Source: Bicyclus anynana
Taxonomy: Eukaryota > Arthropoda > Insecta > Lepidoptera > Nymphalidae
Direction: 5' to 3'
Assembly: GCF_947172395.1 (NCBI RefSeq)
Contig: NC_069104.1
Span: forward strand, 5,607,355-5,671,354
Length of the DNA: 64,000 bases
The notes beneath the pieces were generated by a model that was not told the origin of the DNA, did no database searches, and worked only from the letters and a program-made list of their open reading frames with translations. Both the position numbers and the translations under genes were made by a program. Positions 19,959-33,700 of this stretch are shown one piece after another (positions within the stretch are counted from its first letter, which is position 1; every line of letters starts with the position of its first letter).

Positions 19959-21785
19959 TCACTGGTCGGCCGGCTGGCTGCAGCTGAACAGCACGTGCGC
20001 CAGCTCGTGCGCCACCTTCTGGTCCAGGATCTGCGACATGACGAGCGACAGCAGCCGCCGCTCGTGGCGCCGCAGCAGCGGCCGGTTCTCGGCGCGCTCG
20101 GCCAGGCGGCGCAGCGTGGCGGCGGCGCGCCGCAGCATGTCCAGCGACGTGCCCATGGCGTCGGGGTTGTCGCGCAGCGCCGCCACGCCGTGCTGGTTGG
20201 CCACGCCCAGCGCCGTCTGCTCGGCGCGCTCGATGAAGGCCACCAGCTGCGCCACGGCCGGCGCGTGCAGCGCCACCTCGCGCGCCGCGCCGCCGCCCGC
20301 GCCCGCCAGGTAGTGCAGCAGGTTGACGGCGAACTCGCGCACCACGGGCCGCTCGGGCCGGCACAGGTCGCGCGCCAGCCCCGCGCACAGCGCCGCCAGC
20401 CGCCCGCGCGGCGGCGTGGCCAGCACCAGGTCCACGTTGGCGTCCGTCACGCACAGCTTGCACAGCGCCTCCAGCGCCAGCCGCCGCGGCGACAGCGGCG
20501 AGCCCGCGCCCGCGCCCGGCGGCGCGTCGCCCGCCACGGCCGCGGGGCACACGCTCCAGTGCAGCAGCCCGTCCAGCAGCGGCCGCGCCACCGCCTCCGG
20601 CTGCCCCGCCAGCTCCACGCCGCCCGCGATGTTGGCGCAGCACACCAGCGCGTCCTCGCGCAGCGCCGCCAGCGTGTCCCACCACCACTCGCCGGCGCCG
20701 CGCAGGCTGGAGCAGCAGGGCTCGGCGTCCGCCTCGTCGCGCGCCGCGCGCTCGTAGGCCCGCGCGCGCGCCGCCCGCGGCGCGTGCTCGTGGTGCAGCA
20801 GCAGCAGCTTGCCGGCCAGCGCCAGGAAGGCGCCGGAGCGCGAGAACTCGGCCTCGTTGCCGGGCACGAACGTGAGCCCGCGCAGGATGTTGGACAGCGC
20901 CACGCAGCGCTTGGCCAGCGCGTCGCGCGTGTCGCTCACGAGGTTGAGGCTGGGCTCGTCGCGCGTGTAGCACTCGTCCTCGTAGTCCTCGAGCCGCCGC
21001 CGCTTGAGCACGCCGGCGGGGTCGCGCACCTGCAGCGCGGGCCGGCGCTCGGGCTCCAGCTCCATGGGCTCGGCCTCCAGGTTGTCACCGTCGGGCGCGG
21101 CGGGCGATGGCGCGGCGGGCGCGGGCGGCGAGGGCGCGCGCGCGCCGGGCAGCACGCGCACGAAGCGCAGGTGCACCAGCTCGCCGCGCGGGCAGGGGAT
21201 GACGTGCGCGGCCGAGTCGCCGCTGAGCTGCCACGGCTCGGTCACGTCGCCGACGTCGCGGTCGGGTTCGTCGTCGTCGGGCGCGAACAGCTCGTCGTCG
21301 GGCCGCGCCGCCAGCGTGACGGGCAGGCGCCGCCGCGACTCGAGCGTGAAGTTCTCGCACGCCACGAGCCGCACGCGGTCGGCCGGGTCGGGCGGCTCCA
21401 CTCTTCGTTTCGCTTTCGCGACGGGCTCGGGGCTCGCCGGCGCCGCGTACCACGGCTCGCTCTCGGTCGCCGGCGCGTCGAACACGTCGCTGAGGCTCTT
21501 CTGGAAGTGTTCCAGCAGGAGGTCGAGGAGGCCCGGCATGTGCTGCAGGCCGAAGTATCCTATGCAGTTGTCGTCGAACAGCAGGATGTTCAGGATGTCC
21601 AGCGCCCAGCAGGTCTCGGCCAGCAGGCCGGACTTGAGCGCCATCATGATCCGCCACGCGTCGACGGGCGCCACGTCGGCTTTCGTCAGTCGCCGTCGCT
21701 TCTCGGCGGCGGGGACGGTCGCCTCTACGCACTCGGGGGGGAACGTTAATTCTCGTTTTATCTGGCCCACGCTCGGAGTAGCGCC
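19959..21785 (-). CDS. osa: osa exon L: BAF250_C domain and stop
   Basis: 608 codons plus TAG/TGA-type stop at 19961-19959. Acceptor TTATTTGCAG. Hallmarks: KRELTFPPECVEA, KRRRLTKADVAPVDAWRIMM, ALKSGLLAETCWALDILNIL, LLLEHFQKSLSDVF, AKRCVALSNILRGLTFVPGN, GEWWWDTLAALRED, LLDGLLHWSVCP, ANVDLVLATPPRGRL and SLDMLRRAAATLRRLA. These match the C-terminal fold of ARID1 that scaffolds the BAF complex. Extremely GC-rich, Ala/Arg-biased codon use, so long antisense and off-frame ORFs exist. LXXLL-type motifs (GLLDLLLEH) are present. Confidence 0.97.
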   Translation of the reverse strand, partial: GATPSVGQIKRELTFPPECVEATVPAAEKRRRLTKADVAPVDAWRIMMALKSGLLAETCWALDILNILLFDDNCIGYFGLQHMPGLLDLLLEHFQKSLSDVFDAPATESEPWYAAPASPEPVAKAKRRVEPPDPADRVRLVACENFTLESRRRLPVTLAARPDDELFAPDDDEPDRDVGDVTEPWQLSGDSAAHVIPCPRGELVHLRFVRVLPGARAPSPPAPAAPSPAAPDGDNLEAEPMELEPERRPALQVRDPAGVLKRRRLEDYEDECYTRDEPSLNLVSDTRDALAKRCVALSNILRGLTFVPGNEAEFSRSGAFLALAGKLLLLHHEHAPRAARARAYERAARDEADAEPCCSSLRGAGEWWWDTLAALREDALVCCANIAGGVELAGQPEAVARPLLDGLLHWSVCPAAVAGDAPPGAGAGSPLSPRRLALEALCKLCVTDANVDLVLATPPRGRLAALCAGLARDLCRPERPVVREFAVNLLHYLAGAGGGAAREVALHAPAVAQLVAFIERAEQTALGVANQHGVAALRDNPDAMGTSLDMLRRAAATLRRLAERAENRPLLRRHERRLLSLVMSQILDQKVAHELAHVLFSCSQPADQ

Positions 21786-24700
21786 CTGCAAATAAATTAG
21801 CGAAAATGAGTAAAAGTCGCTCATGAATAAACAGATCGTGGTGGTCGATGGCGGACGATGCTCACCGGCGGGTGGTAGGGCTGGTGCGGGTGCTGCTGCG
21901 GCGGCCAGGGCGGCTGGTGGTGCAGCGGCGGGTGCGGCAGCGGCGCGGGCGGGCGCCAGGCGGGCGCGGGCGCGGCGCGCGGGAAGGCGCCGGCCCACGC
22001 GCCGCCCGCGAACCGCGTGGGCGCGCCGCCCGCCGCGCCCGCGTTGGGGGGGAAGCCGCCCTCCGCCTTGGCGAAGTCGGGGTGCCGCCGGGGGACGCCC
22101 GCCGCCGCCGCGCTCGGCGCGCCGGGTCCCGCGCCGCCCTACACGTCATAATGTGCGTGTTATGTATATTGCATATCATTTATATTTCTGACGTTATTTG
22201 CTCCCCTAAAATTCCTACAACTTTGACCATAGTGGGAGACGACATACACGACGCCGATGTTTTTGAAAATGCTACGTTATGTATTTACATCTTACAGTCC
22301 ATTAAATTGGCGTCATGTTAAACTTAAACTTGAAAAAAAAAACTTTAAAAATTGTATTGGTAAACTAAAGTGTATTTAAGGCGTAAATTCCAATAGAAAC
22401 TTTAGGAGAGCAATCATTCTAAAATAAATAAATTACTATAGATAAAAGACGTAGGTAAATAAAAAAGTTGGAAGTTTATCCGAATATCACTTTCAACTTC
22501 TTTAGTTTAATTACGCTAGCCATGAGCCCAGTATGCGTCCAAAAATAATGATTTCGACAAATGTATGGGACAGATCTCGAAAAATCTGTTAAGCTCGTGG
22601 TCCAATGTATTATTTCATTAAAACTACATCATAAAACAAATGTAATATTATACTAGTTTGCGTTTATCTAAAAGATAGTTTCTAGGAATGCAAGTAGAAA
22701 TAATCATAAACTTTCTAAAATCAAAAATTCAGCAGCTATTAAAGTACAGTGTTGCCAGCTGTACCGATTTCCGCAAGACGTGCGGATTTTCAGGGACTTG
22801 GTGACTAGTCCAGCTTAGAACTTCCTAATTTTTTCCTGGTTTCAATAAACAGCAACTCAGATGGAAGAAATGGCAAAATATATTTTAGTGAACTGTAACT
22901 ATTATGACTTACTAACTGTGACTCTGTAAAATTTAAACCACAAAATATTTTATCCTTCGAACATACATTTTGACTTCCCAAAACTGGCAACACTAGTTCT
23001 AAATGAGAACATTGATGACAGCTGCGAAGATACAATGGATCACGAGCTGTAGGTTAATAGATTATTATTATTTGCAAAGACTTTCGAGATACGTCCTATG
23101 TTGTCAAAGAAGCGCCGACGCATCCTTACACAGCTAAGCTTACATGATATCTGTGAATGCATGCAAATGAATCAGTGACGTATAAATATCACGTAAAGCC
23201 ACCACCACACACTCTAAACCTTAACTTCCATGTTGTTTTTTTTTTTTTTAATTTCGTGTTAAATTTTGAAAACGTCGAGTCGTCTCGGACCGCTTGCGGC
23301 GCTGCGACCGACAAACGATAAGCCAATTAATCACACCGCAAGCCAAAAATTTTGGGTTAAAAAACGAAAACTGAAGAGAAAAATTAACAGTGACAGCTTT
23401 TAATTTTCCGTTAAGCGAGTGGTATTATTCGTATAAATTAAATGAAGCCAAAACCACGGATGAGTTTGCCCCCCGCTCCGTTGGAAGATTGTAAGTTTTC
23501 AAGTCAACAATCGCATCTTTTTTGGATATGAAATTAGTATTTACCAACATTTTTTTTCCAACAAATTGACAGATAATAATGAGATTACCAATTATAGAAC
23601 TGGCAACATTATTTTTTATATCTGCCTGTGGTGCACGCGTTTTGATGACGTCATATGTCAAAGTCGAGGTAAGCGTGCAATTTGCGCTTATCGTATTTAC
23701 CGATTAAAAATTACATAAAAATGGAAGTATTTTTAATGGAGCTTATCATTTTGTATTAAAAGGATTGTATAAATTTTACTTATCAACTTGAAAACATACA
23801 ATCAACGGTCTTTACTAGTTAGCACGGTGTGTGAACCATACCAAATAGTATAGACTACAAAAACACCACATCATAATTGGGTTCATGACTATACAATTTA
23901 TATACACAGGAGGTTGTATAGTCACGGAATGACGTAAATTTTTACTGTGTGTGTGATTCGTGTATGTTATACATTATGTGTTTGATATAAACTACATAAT
24001 AATGATATAAGTAAAACCGTTAATAAATATTCTAAGAGTGCATAATGTTAAATATTAAAAGATAATATAAAGTCTGATATTTCTATACAGCTAAGCGCGC
24101 ATAAATGAAAAAAATAATAATATTAATCTTAATTTCAATCTGATTTAATTTTTATATTGTATTGTAATTTTTTCATATAAATATTTTTGTAATAGATATC
24201 TTTTTGTTATTGTTATTATTACTAGCCAATATAATCATTTATATAAAAATAAATTATACTGATAATATTATTGAATGCTAAATTATGAAAATGGCTGGAC
24301 TGATTTGAGTGCTTTTTTTGCAAGAAAAAAATATTGCTACTGGTAATCAGCTGGTACGGCGGGCTAATGCAAAGTCCACCGGATCAGTTTGTAATTATTA
24401 TAATTTTGGGGTAAAACCATTATTACCAAATCATTTATTTGTAAGAGAAAGCAATTTTTTCTCATGAATCTTTAAATAATGTATTTTTTCATAGAATCCT
24501 CGATAAAATATTTAAGACACATAACTTTAAACAAAAAATTAATCAATTATGCGCGCACTAAAACTAGTTCCTAAATGTGTGACAGTAATGGTCGGGGTAG
24601 GGGGTGTGTGAGGGGTGCCCAATTACGACGCGGCGTGGCGGCGAGCGGGTCGGTCGGCCGGCGGTTCGGTGGTGCGAGCGATGATACCGAAGGGCAACGC

Positions 24701-27700
24701 CAATATATGGGAAGCGGTGTTGAGTGCGTGGTACAAACGGGGCGTCCGTACGTAGGGGCGGGCGGGCGACGGCAGCGGCGCGACCAGCTGCCGCGCGAGC
24801 TGCGAGCCCATAATGCCCGCGCCGCACGCGGCCCCGCCGGACATCTACGCACCAAGACACGCGTCAGACACCGGACACTCCACGAGCGAAACGACATGCG
24901 CGCCAACCGTTGCTACTCCCTACCTAGCTCTGCTGCTGCCTCAGACCGATTATAGAAGGACCTGTATCGCACTCGTAGTCACGAACAAAATTGTCTGTCA
25001 TTTTCTGAGGAAAACGAGCTTAGATTTGGTATATAACTTATACTAAACTAGAAGTTTTTGCCCGTTTTTTACACAATTCAATTACACAAAAAGGTATTTT
25101 TACGGAACTCTTGAACCGACTAACACGATTACAACTATTTAACATCGATTCTATAAAGACAGGTTTTTATAATCGCATTAGATCGTTAATCATATACTTT
25201 GACAGAAAAGTAACGTCTAGCGAGGCAGGTCCTATACAATAATTGGTCTGAGGCTGCTGCTACTTGTGCATTTCACTTTTTTTATATCAATATCATATAT
25301 TGTGTGTATGCAACTATGCAATTTTACCTATCTGTAGATCAAGAGATAATTGCTCTCTTTCATACCATCGCAACGAAAGCGAGAGCGAAATATAAACAAA
25401 ACTCTTTTCATGTACTTTAGACCTGGTGATTTCTCAGATAATACATATCCAAAATATTTCAAGGTTTGTCATATAGTTTTAATAAGAAATATTGTATAGA
25501 ATAGGAAGGGATTGAACATTCTGATTCGAGCTGAACTGTTAAAAATTAATGGATTAACATCTATAAACATGGACTAAGATACCAACTCCAATTTTTTTTT
25601 AATATAGTGGACCTAATTATTACTATTTATAAAATTGAGATTTCATTTAATATCCATGTTTATAAAAATATAGCCTAAATGTTCAAACAAGTGACTTTTA
25701 TGTTAATCAGAGTTGGTTGATTTTACAGCTATGAAACATTGACAATGCCCGGATTCACTATAACTGGAAAACAGTAAAAATGTTAAAAAAAAAGTTAGTG
25801 TGTGCTAAACACACAATGTTCAGTAATTTTGCAGACAGTATGTGTTCTAATAACAACAGACAGAAGATTTTGACACACAATATAACTTTATTTCTATCGC
25901 AACAAGTATCGCAGCAGATTAGAAACACATCCTGTATCATCAACAAAACATAATAAACATTAAAACTATATTAGTCTCACAGTGGATCTGAAAATTTTGG
26001 TTGTGTTTAACCATATTTTAGCTATTAAGAAAATATAAGAAATCAGAGACAAACATTCTTTTGAGTGCATAAAATATTTTTAAAAAAAAGAGACATTTTT
26101 GTGGTACAAATTCAGATGCACTATGAAACTTTTTTTGTAATTTTATTAAATATTGACTATTGGACAGTCAATGTACGACTTTCCAAATAGCCAAACTGTG
26201 AACGACTCATTAAACACATACAATACGTATGTAAAATTATCCATATGTAAGACAATCACAATTTCACTTTACATGCTATTTAATCATGCAGGAAATAAAA
26301 AGTATACAATATTCTAACAAACAGATAATATTATAATAACATTGATTTTAAACTTAAATTGAAGGGGGTTTTACTTGATTGAGCAATACGGATAACAACA
26401 GTTTTTTAAATTGTTTATAAATTAGGATTATGCAAGTTAAGCAATTTCTTGGTTTATTAGCTCTAGGCGACGAGCGATTGAGTCAGTAAAATAGGAACCA
26501 TATTTTCATAGATAATTCAAAAATTTGAAAAAGGTAACAGGATTTGGCATAAAATTACCGCGACTCCTGAACTCTGTCGGCCCGGGCCCATCTTTAATTT
26601 TATCATTTGATTTAGTACACATGCTTTGTAACATTCTTGGAATACAATTACAACGCATGTCGGGAATCTCAGTACTAAAAGAATATATGCTGAAGACATA
26701 AAAAATACAAAGAATGCTTGACTGACTGAAGACGCCTAAGCTGTTTTTGTATGCGCGGTCTCTAAACATAACCAAACATCATAACAACGGAATGCAATAT
26801 AATTCTATGCAATGTGCATTGGTCGGTTACCTCGTGCGGTTGTTGTGGCGAGTGCGGCGGATGCGGCGGCGGATGCTGCGGGTGCGGGTGCGGATGGTGC
26901 GGATGCTGCGCGCGGAAGTAGTCGGGGTAGGGCTGCGCGGGGGAGGCGGGCGGCGCGGGCGCGGCGGCGGGGGACTGCGCGCCGCCGGGGGGCGCGGGCG
27001 GGGCGGGGGGCGCGCCCGCGCGGTACCCGCCGTACCCGCCGTACCGGTACTCGCCGCCGGACGCGTAACCCCTGCAATATGTTACATGTATCTGTTAGTT
27101 GTTGCACTAGTCCTCACTCTCATTATCGGCCTATATTTATGACCCACTGTCAGGCCTGTGTAGTAACTAAGTGGCGGTCTGCGAGGTCGTGAGCTCATAT
27201 GTAATCGGATATTTACAGAAATTACAAAGCGAGTGGTATAGTTACGCCACTAAGCCTGCCTGGCTATATATTCACACAAGAAATATAAGTAGATAATAAT
27301 GAATAAAAAAAATGCCCAAAGAGCAACTGCTAAGTTTCTTATCGGTCCTTACTTAGGCCTTCTAAAATCTAAATTGTGGACAATATTAATAAAAAAAATC
27401 CATAGTAGAAAATTTAAAAATTGAATGGTAGTTCCTCACTACGCGTTATAACGGCTCAACGGATCTGAATAATAATTTGGTATAGAGAATTTACATTACA
27501 GATTTTTAAAACTTTATATAATAACATACATTAATAACGAATGGAAATGGATTTTCCATTTCCATTCCGTTAACAATGGAACAGCATTAGCAGGCAAAAC
27601 AAGTAATAAATAAAATGCAACTGACCGATCCCCCTCAGGACCATAGGGTGGGTACACCGGCCTATTCGCGGGGTAGGAGGGACCGTATTCGTAGCCGTAA

Positions 27701-30700
27701 CCTTGCTGGTAACCTGGAACACAACAAAATTATATTCTATTATCCAACTATTTAAATAAAGACATTATCATCATTCAAAATTCTATAATACATGCAATTT
27801 ATTAGGGCTAGCGGATTTTAGGCAAACCATATCCAGAGTTCGCCTTATTTACAAGAGTATAATTTGTTTTTACGAAACAACATAGTTGTGTTTCCATTAG
27901 CCCCAATAATTTGAAAACTCGTAAGCAAAACCAGCAAAAAATACAAACGCTCCTAAAGATTCTTTTTTACTTGATGCAGCTTTAATAAAAACTCAATTTG
28001 CTAAGAAAATTCCATGTTATTCAATTCCACGTTCCATTATAAGATTTATATAAGAAGCTAAGTATCAAATTAAATACAGAACTGCTTATTCCGTAACTCT
28101 AAAAAATTATGCATTTTATCGAAATATAATTAATTACACTATAATTAATTAACGAAAATAACAGGTATCCTAAATTGACACAGTAATATTAAAAAAACTT
28201 ACTCAATTTTGTTTCTCAGAAAATATATACAAAGATCTACTAAAAATCTATTTCGATTCTAATTTAGCACACGCAACTAATAACAATTTAATTTAGATGA
28301 AAAAAGAAAAGAAGAAAACACAATGCCCTCTGAATTGAAATGGTATACGATGCCAGTATTTGGGGCGTCCGCTAAAATTTATATAATAATTTATAATGAT
28401 GTAAAAATAATAACAAATATGTTAAATCCAATTCAAAATTAACGTAGAGTTGTTTTTGGAAGGTTTGGAAACAGAAGAAAAATTAGCAGAGCAGAAACAT
28501 ATATCTTATCACCCGCGAAGTTCCCGTTACCGAGAGAATACAGGCATAAAATGTAGTCTATGATATTCACAAATAACGTGGCCTTCTAGTGATCAGTTCA
28601 GTAGATCCAGAGATTACCCTTTACCACACCACAAACTCTTTAGAGTATAGATTATCATCTGTGTATGTGAGTGACTAAGCAATGGTTTTCTGTATACGGG
28701 ATTCAACGAAACACTCCACTCCATTTTAAGAATGTAACAATGCGTTTCTGATGTGCTAATGTTACTTTAAATTATACACATAATCGTGTCTCTGTCACCT
28801 TACTATTCAAAGATAGAGCTTTTTCATGAAATATTATTAAATGAAAGAAATTTTCCTCACTTCGGGCTACAAAACACGCGGCGTGTGTGGAAACCCTTCG
28901 CACGCGCCCGCGTTCTAGTTTTAGCGGTCGCCCTTAGTAAATAATTAATTTGTGCTGAAGTTATATTTGTTAGATAAGTGACTTAATATTCTTAACATTA
29001 AATTTTAGGCGCCTTATATAGACACGCCACTGGCAACGTACAATGTTAAACGTACTATGAAGAAAAGAAAATATATATGGAAGCCTAATTGTGAACAAGT
29101 GCCATGTATTTTAGCACTAAAGTGATTCTAATAGATAACTATTTAATCTGAGCATCCAAATGAAGAAACAACAACACCGGTTGGTAATAATAATCTGCAC
29201 ACTTTTATTAGATTAAGACCGAAACCTAAATTAATGGTTATTTATACATAGAATGAAGTTATAAACCAACTTAAAAGTGACCACAACCTGTGCGTTTTTT
29301 TTATTAAATTAGGTTAGAAATATTATATAACAAAAAGTACACATGAGTAAATTAATGTACACAGAAAATGGGCGTACCACAAAAGAATATTGTATCTGTA
29401 ACACAATTATAAAAATGGTTTCCATATATATTCCCCATAGACATCTTAATGACAAGGCAATAGAAATGGCGTGTACCGACTATACAAATGAGGCATCGCC
29501 GATGGATATCTAAGATCTTTAGAATTTTAAAGGACTATACATTATGCAACATACATTTCCTAAAAAACACTGTATACTCAATAAGTCCATTTGGCATTTT
29601 GTGGTAAGATGACAGACCAGGCGCGTTTGCGTTTATAACCAAAAGATCTTTATCACTGCACACACACAAACACACACACAGTTAGTTTTACACACCAACG
29701 CGCCTGTCAAACTATATCCAAACCCAAAGGACTTAAAGATTGACAATAATTGAAAATTGCGATACAGGGATTTCGTTAATAATATAAATAAAATGGCTAT
29801 TTAATTATTATCAACTCCGTTACACTTAATTTTGGATCTGTATATGTTATCTACGTGACGAGAAATTTACGCGTACACGCCATTTCTATAACCTTGTTAT
29901 TAAGTTTGTTATGATATCCCCCTATAGGGTAGTAATGTTCCTGAAGGTTATGTAAAGTGGAGGCAAGCGTGGTGAGTACCTGGGGGTCGCCTGGGCCCCG
30001 GCGGCTCGTCGAAAGGGTTGGAGGCGGCGAGGTTGTCGCCGCCCGGCCCGCCGCCTACAACCACACGGTTATAGGTTAGACCACCCGTTACGTGCACGGT
30101 GGAAATCTACTGACCACTTCGCTGGAGTACTTTTTGAAGTGAAAACTTCTTTAGACACGTTGGATATATCGTAGAATGGGAGGAAAAAGACACGTTGGGC
30201 AATTTAGGGTTGGGAAAAAGGCATGTTGGGCAATTTAACGTTGGGAAAAAAGACCTGTTGGACACTTTTAGAATGGAGGGAAAGACACAATTGGGATGGG
30301 GGAAAACATACGTTGGGCAATTTTGAGTTGGGGGAAAGGCACGTGACCTCAGTTACATACTGAAGTTTTCACTTCATACGTACAGTCCTGACGACTGACA
30401 GTTTTTTTTACATCCATACAGATGAGACATATTCAACACATAACCAAATATAAAATTATAAATTTTGATCAACAATTTCGTAGAGGAGATCTCGGTATCA
30501 CTACGTCAGAAGATTTCCTTTTAATGTAACATTCTCAATTAATAATAATCGCCATGAAAAAAACACATTTTAGAACTTGAAAGGTGAGAAAGATTGTTGC
30601 TGGGATCTTAAAGTCGGATATTTGAAAGATCAGAACGACCTTTTTTTAATAGGTTGATATGTAAATTAAAAACAATAGTACCCTTAAAAAGGCTACAATT

Positions 30701-33700
30701 TTTCAAGTTTCAAAAACATTGTAAGTGTGCCTTTATTACACAAACACTAAGGACGAGAAGTCCACAAGTATACTTTTTGATAAAGGGTATTTTTTTCAAG
30801 GCGATATATTATAACGATTGAATCTAAAGTGCTTATTTTTTTTTATTCAGGGAGTTAGTGACAAGCGAAACAAAGCAATATAATTTGTTAGCCATCGTTT
30901 TCGGAGCAAAGTAGAAGTTATAAACGAAAACGTCCAAGTTAAGTTACAGCTTATAGACAAAGCACATAATTGAGTCGCCCGCGCAATACAGGAGTGCGGG
31001 CTTAAGACTTTTAACTAAGGTAGGCAATTTAAAATAAAAATAAAAAATTTCTTTCTCCAATACAGAGTCGTAATGGGTAGCCAATGCTGTTCAGCATCTA
31101 TGAAGTGTACACCACTAGGCACATGATGACAGGAGCGGGAGGCAGATACATTCTTGTTCTTTTTTAATGTGTCAACAGGCCCAAGCGTTACGAGTAAGCC
31201 TTAGATACTGCTAGACGGTAATGCTTCACTGAACCGTTTGTCAGAAAAAGCTGTACGTAGTACTAATAAACTCTACTCGTGATCCCTCTGTGGTCACACT
31301 CACACTTGTACTGCGGAGGCGAATATTTAAAAAAACATATTAGTGTCCACGTCTTCTTTGCTCCGATTTCGAAGTTTAATAAATTAGCTGATGATTTTGA
31401 ATAATAATAATAACAATTCAAACAAGTTAGTTAGGACGGCGTCAATGTGGAAAAACAAGCACCGAGCGTTGATGTATGTACCGTCAACAGAACGGAAGCA
31501 GTTTTTCTAACACTAGATCTATTTAGGCTCATTTACAGCGGTAGTAACAGACCGTGCACTGTTTTACACTAGTCTAGTGCTTTTTAGTAAACCCATCTAT
31601 TTGCACTATTTTCAAATAACATTAGAATCTAGATAATTATGTACAAACAATATAAATGTGGCAGTATACAGTATTTTTTGTAGATGTATCAGGTAGTATT
31701 GATTGTAATAGTATTTGTATGTTTAATTTTGTACAGTACATTCACAATAATTTTAAGTTTTCCATCTTCATGTTTTGAAATTGTTCTATGCAAAGAAAAC
31801 ACAAAAAAAGTGAGATGAAAATGGCAAATTGAAAGCGAGCGAGTGAGCGAAAAGTAACCCAGTAACGGTATATTTGTTTCTTATTCACTCCTGTATTTAC
31901 TCGTGATACTAGAGTTTTTTCTTGAAAGGAAGCATATGAATCTGTGAAGTGTGTGAAGGGGAATCTACTGAACCAATATAAAAAAATATTTTAGCAGTAC
32001 AAGGCCAGGTTATTTTTGAATGGCATATTCTATCCCCGTATCCTCAAGAGAACATCGGCTATCATGATGGTGAATAGAAATGGATGTATAAAGTAAAAAT
32101 TATCTCTAGCTTTATAATTGTTATAAATTATGTGTACATTGCAAGTTTAGTGTAGTGTGAGGTAGTGGTGTAGTGTGGGGTAGTGGTATCAGAGGTAGTC
32201 TGTCGCTATACCTTGCGGCTGGTTGGGTTGCGGCGGGTAGGGCGCGTAGTGCGCGGGGTAGCCGTCCATGGGGGCGCCGCCCTGCGCCGCGCCGCCCGCC
32301 CCGAACTGCTCTTGTGAATTTGATGACCCTGATACAAACAAATACACATTTTATTTATATAATACAATTTGCAACAATTCTAAGGGATCTTCCATTTCAC
32401 CGTTTATATTGCGGGAAATTTTATAATAATATTATTTTATATGCGGGAAAATCAAAACATTGCAACTTGTTTTTGTAATACCCTATAAACGTACTTGTAA
32501 AAATAATTCACAGGACTTGTTTCATTTTTTATTCTTTTCAATTTAGCCCTTGACCACAATCTCGCCTGATGGTAAGTCTAAGTGATGATGCAATCTAAGA
32601 TGCAAGTGGGCTAACTTAATAGGAGTAGGATGAAAATGCGCACCCCTTTCGATTTCTATACGACATCATATTGAAAGGCTAAATCACTTGGCGGTACGTC
32701 TTTGCCGATAGAATGTAACTAGAAACGGCCGAAGCCTCCCACTAACCAAAAACAAGCTCAAGGGGAATGTTAATCGATTATCAAGAAATTCCTTAACCCT
32801 ACGCCCATTGGTCACAAGTCCGGGACTCTGCTCGGAGATTTACTCTCTGCCACGCGATGGACCTGGCACGCGCACGGATATTCCATGGATTGCTAAGATG
32901 TTTGTCTCACAGGATAATCCTGTAAGTCGTATGTTAGGTTAGACAAGCAATAAAACAACATCAAACAAAAGCCTCACCTGCATTAGACGTACTATTGGAC
33001 TTGCCACTCTTCTTCTTCGTGGACGCTTCCACCTGGTTGATGATGGGTTGCGGGTCGATCCCGCCGCGGTCGAAGTGGCACTCGTACGCCAGCAGGTTCT
33101 TGGTGTAGTGCTTCCGTAACGTGTACGCCGCTGACGATGACGCGCCGATGCCGAGCAAGCCCGCGATGTCTTTCCACGTTTTGTTTTTCGTCACCTTGAA
33201 AGAGATTAATAATTATTAAAATCGGTATTCCAAACATTGCAAGGCAAGAGCCAAAAGAACCCATTCAGCCCAAAGCGCTGAAATGGCGACCCCGCACAAG
33301 AAAGCGCATTGTTGCTCGACGACATCAAGCGAATCTCCAGGATGCAGTCCATCAAGCTGATATGATGAAGGCAAGAGCCGTGATAGTTCAGTCCAGGCCA
33401 CAGTGGGCATAACCTCTGTCGTCGATTTAGAGGGCGTAGTTTCAGTTATGTGCATTTAAAAAAAATATATTATTTAATTGTTATTAAAGAAATTAAATAG
33501 TACATACAGTGAATTAAAACATCATGAGTAACCCTGCATATCTGAGAATGTCCTTATGTGGGAAGTCTCTCAACCCGCATTGGGTCAGCGTGGTAAGGCC
33601 TAATCCCTCTGATTCTGATAGTAAGATGAATTAAAATACACCAAGACCAAAAGGAAATCCGCCTAAAAGGCGTGTCAAAAAACAAAAAGTCAAATACGAA

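Noticed and set aside
19771..20973. 400-codon Ala/Arg/Gly ORF on the minus strand
   Set aside because: Off-frame shadow of osa exon L.
19995..21749. 584-codon ORF on the + strand, opposite osa
   Set aside because: Gln/Arg/His-rich mirror of the GC-rich osa last exon; the minus frame has clear BAF250_C hallmarks.
21004..21795. 263-codon + strand ORF
   Set aside because: Antisense shadow of the same exon.
21823..22321. Two + strand Ala/Arg ORFs
   Set aside because: Antisense to osa exon K; composition effect of high GC.
26747..27192. Several + strand Arg/Gly ORFs
   Set aside because: Antisense of osa exon I.
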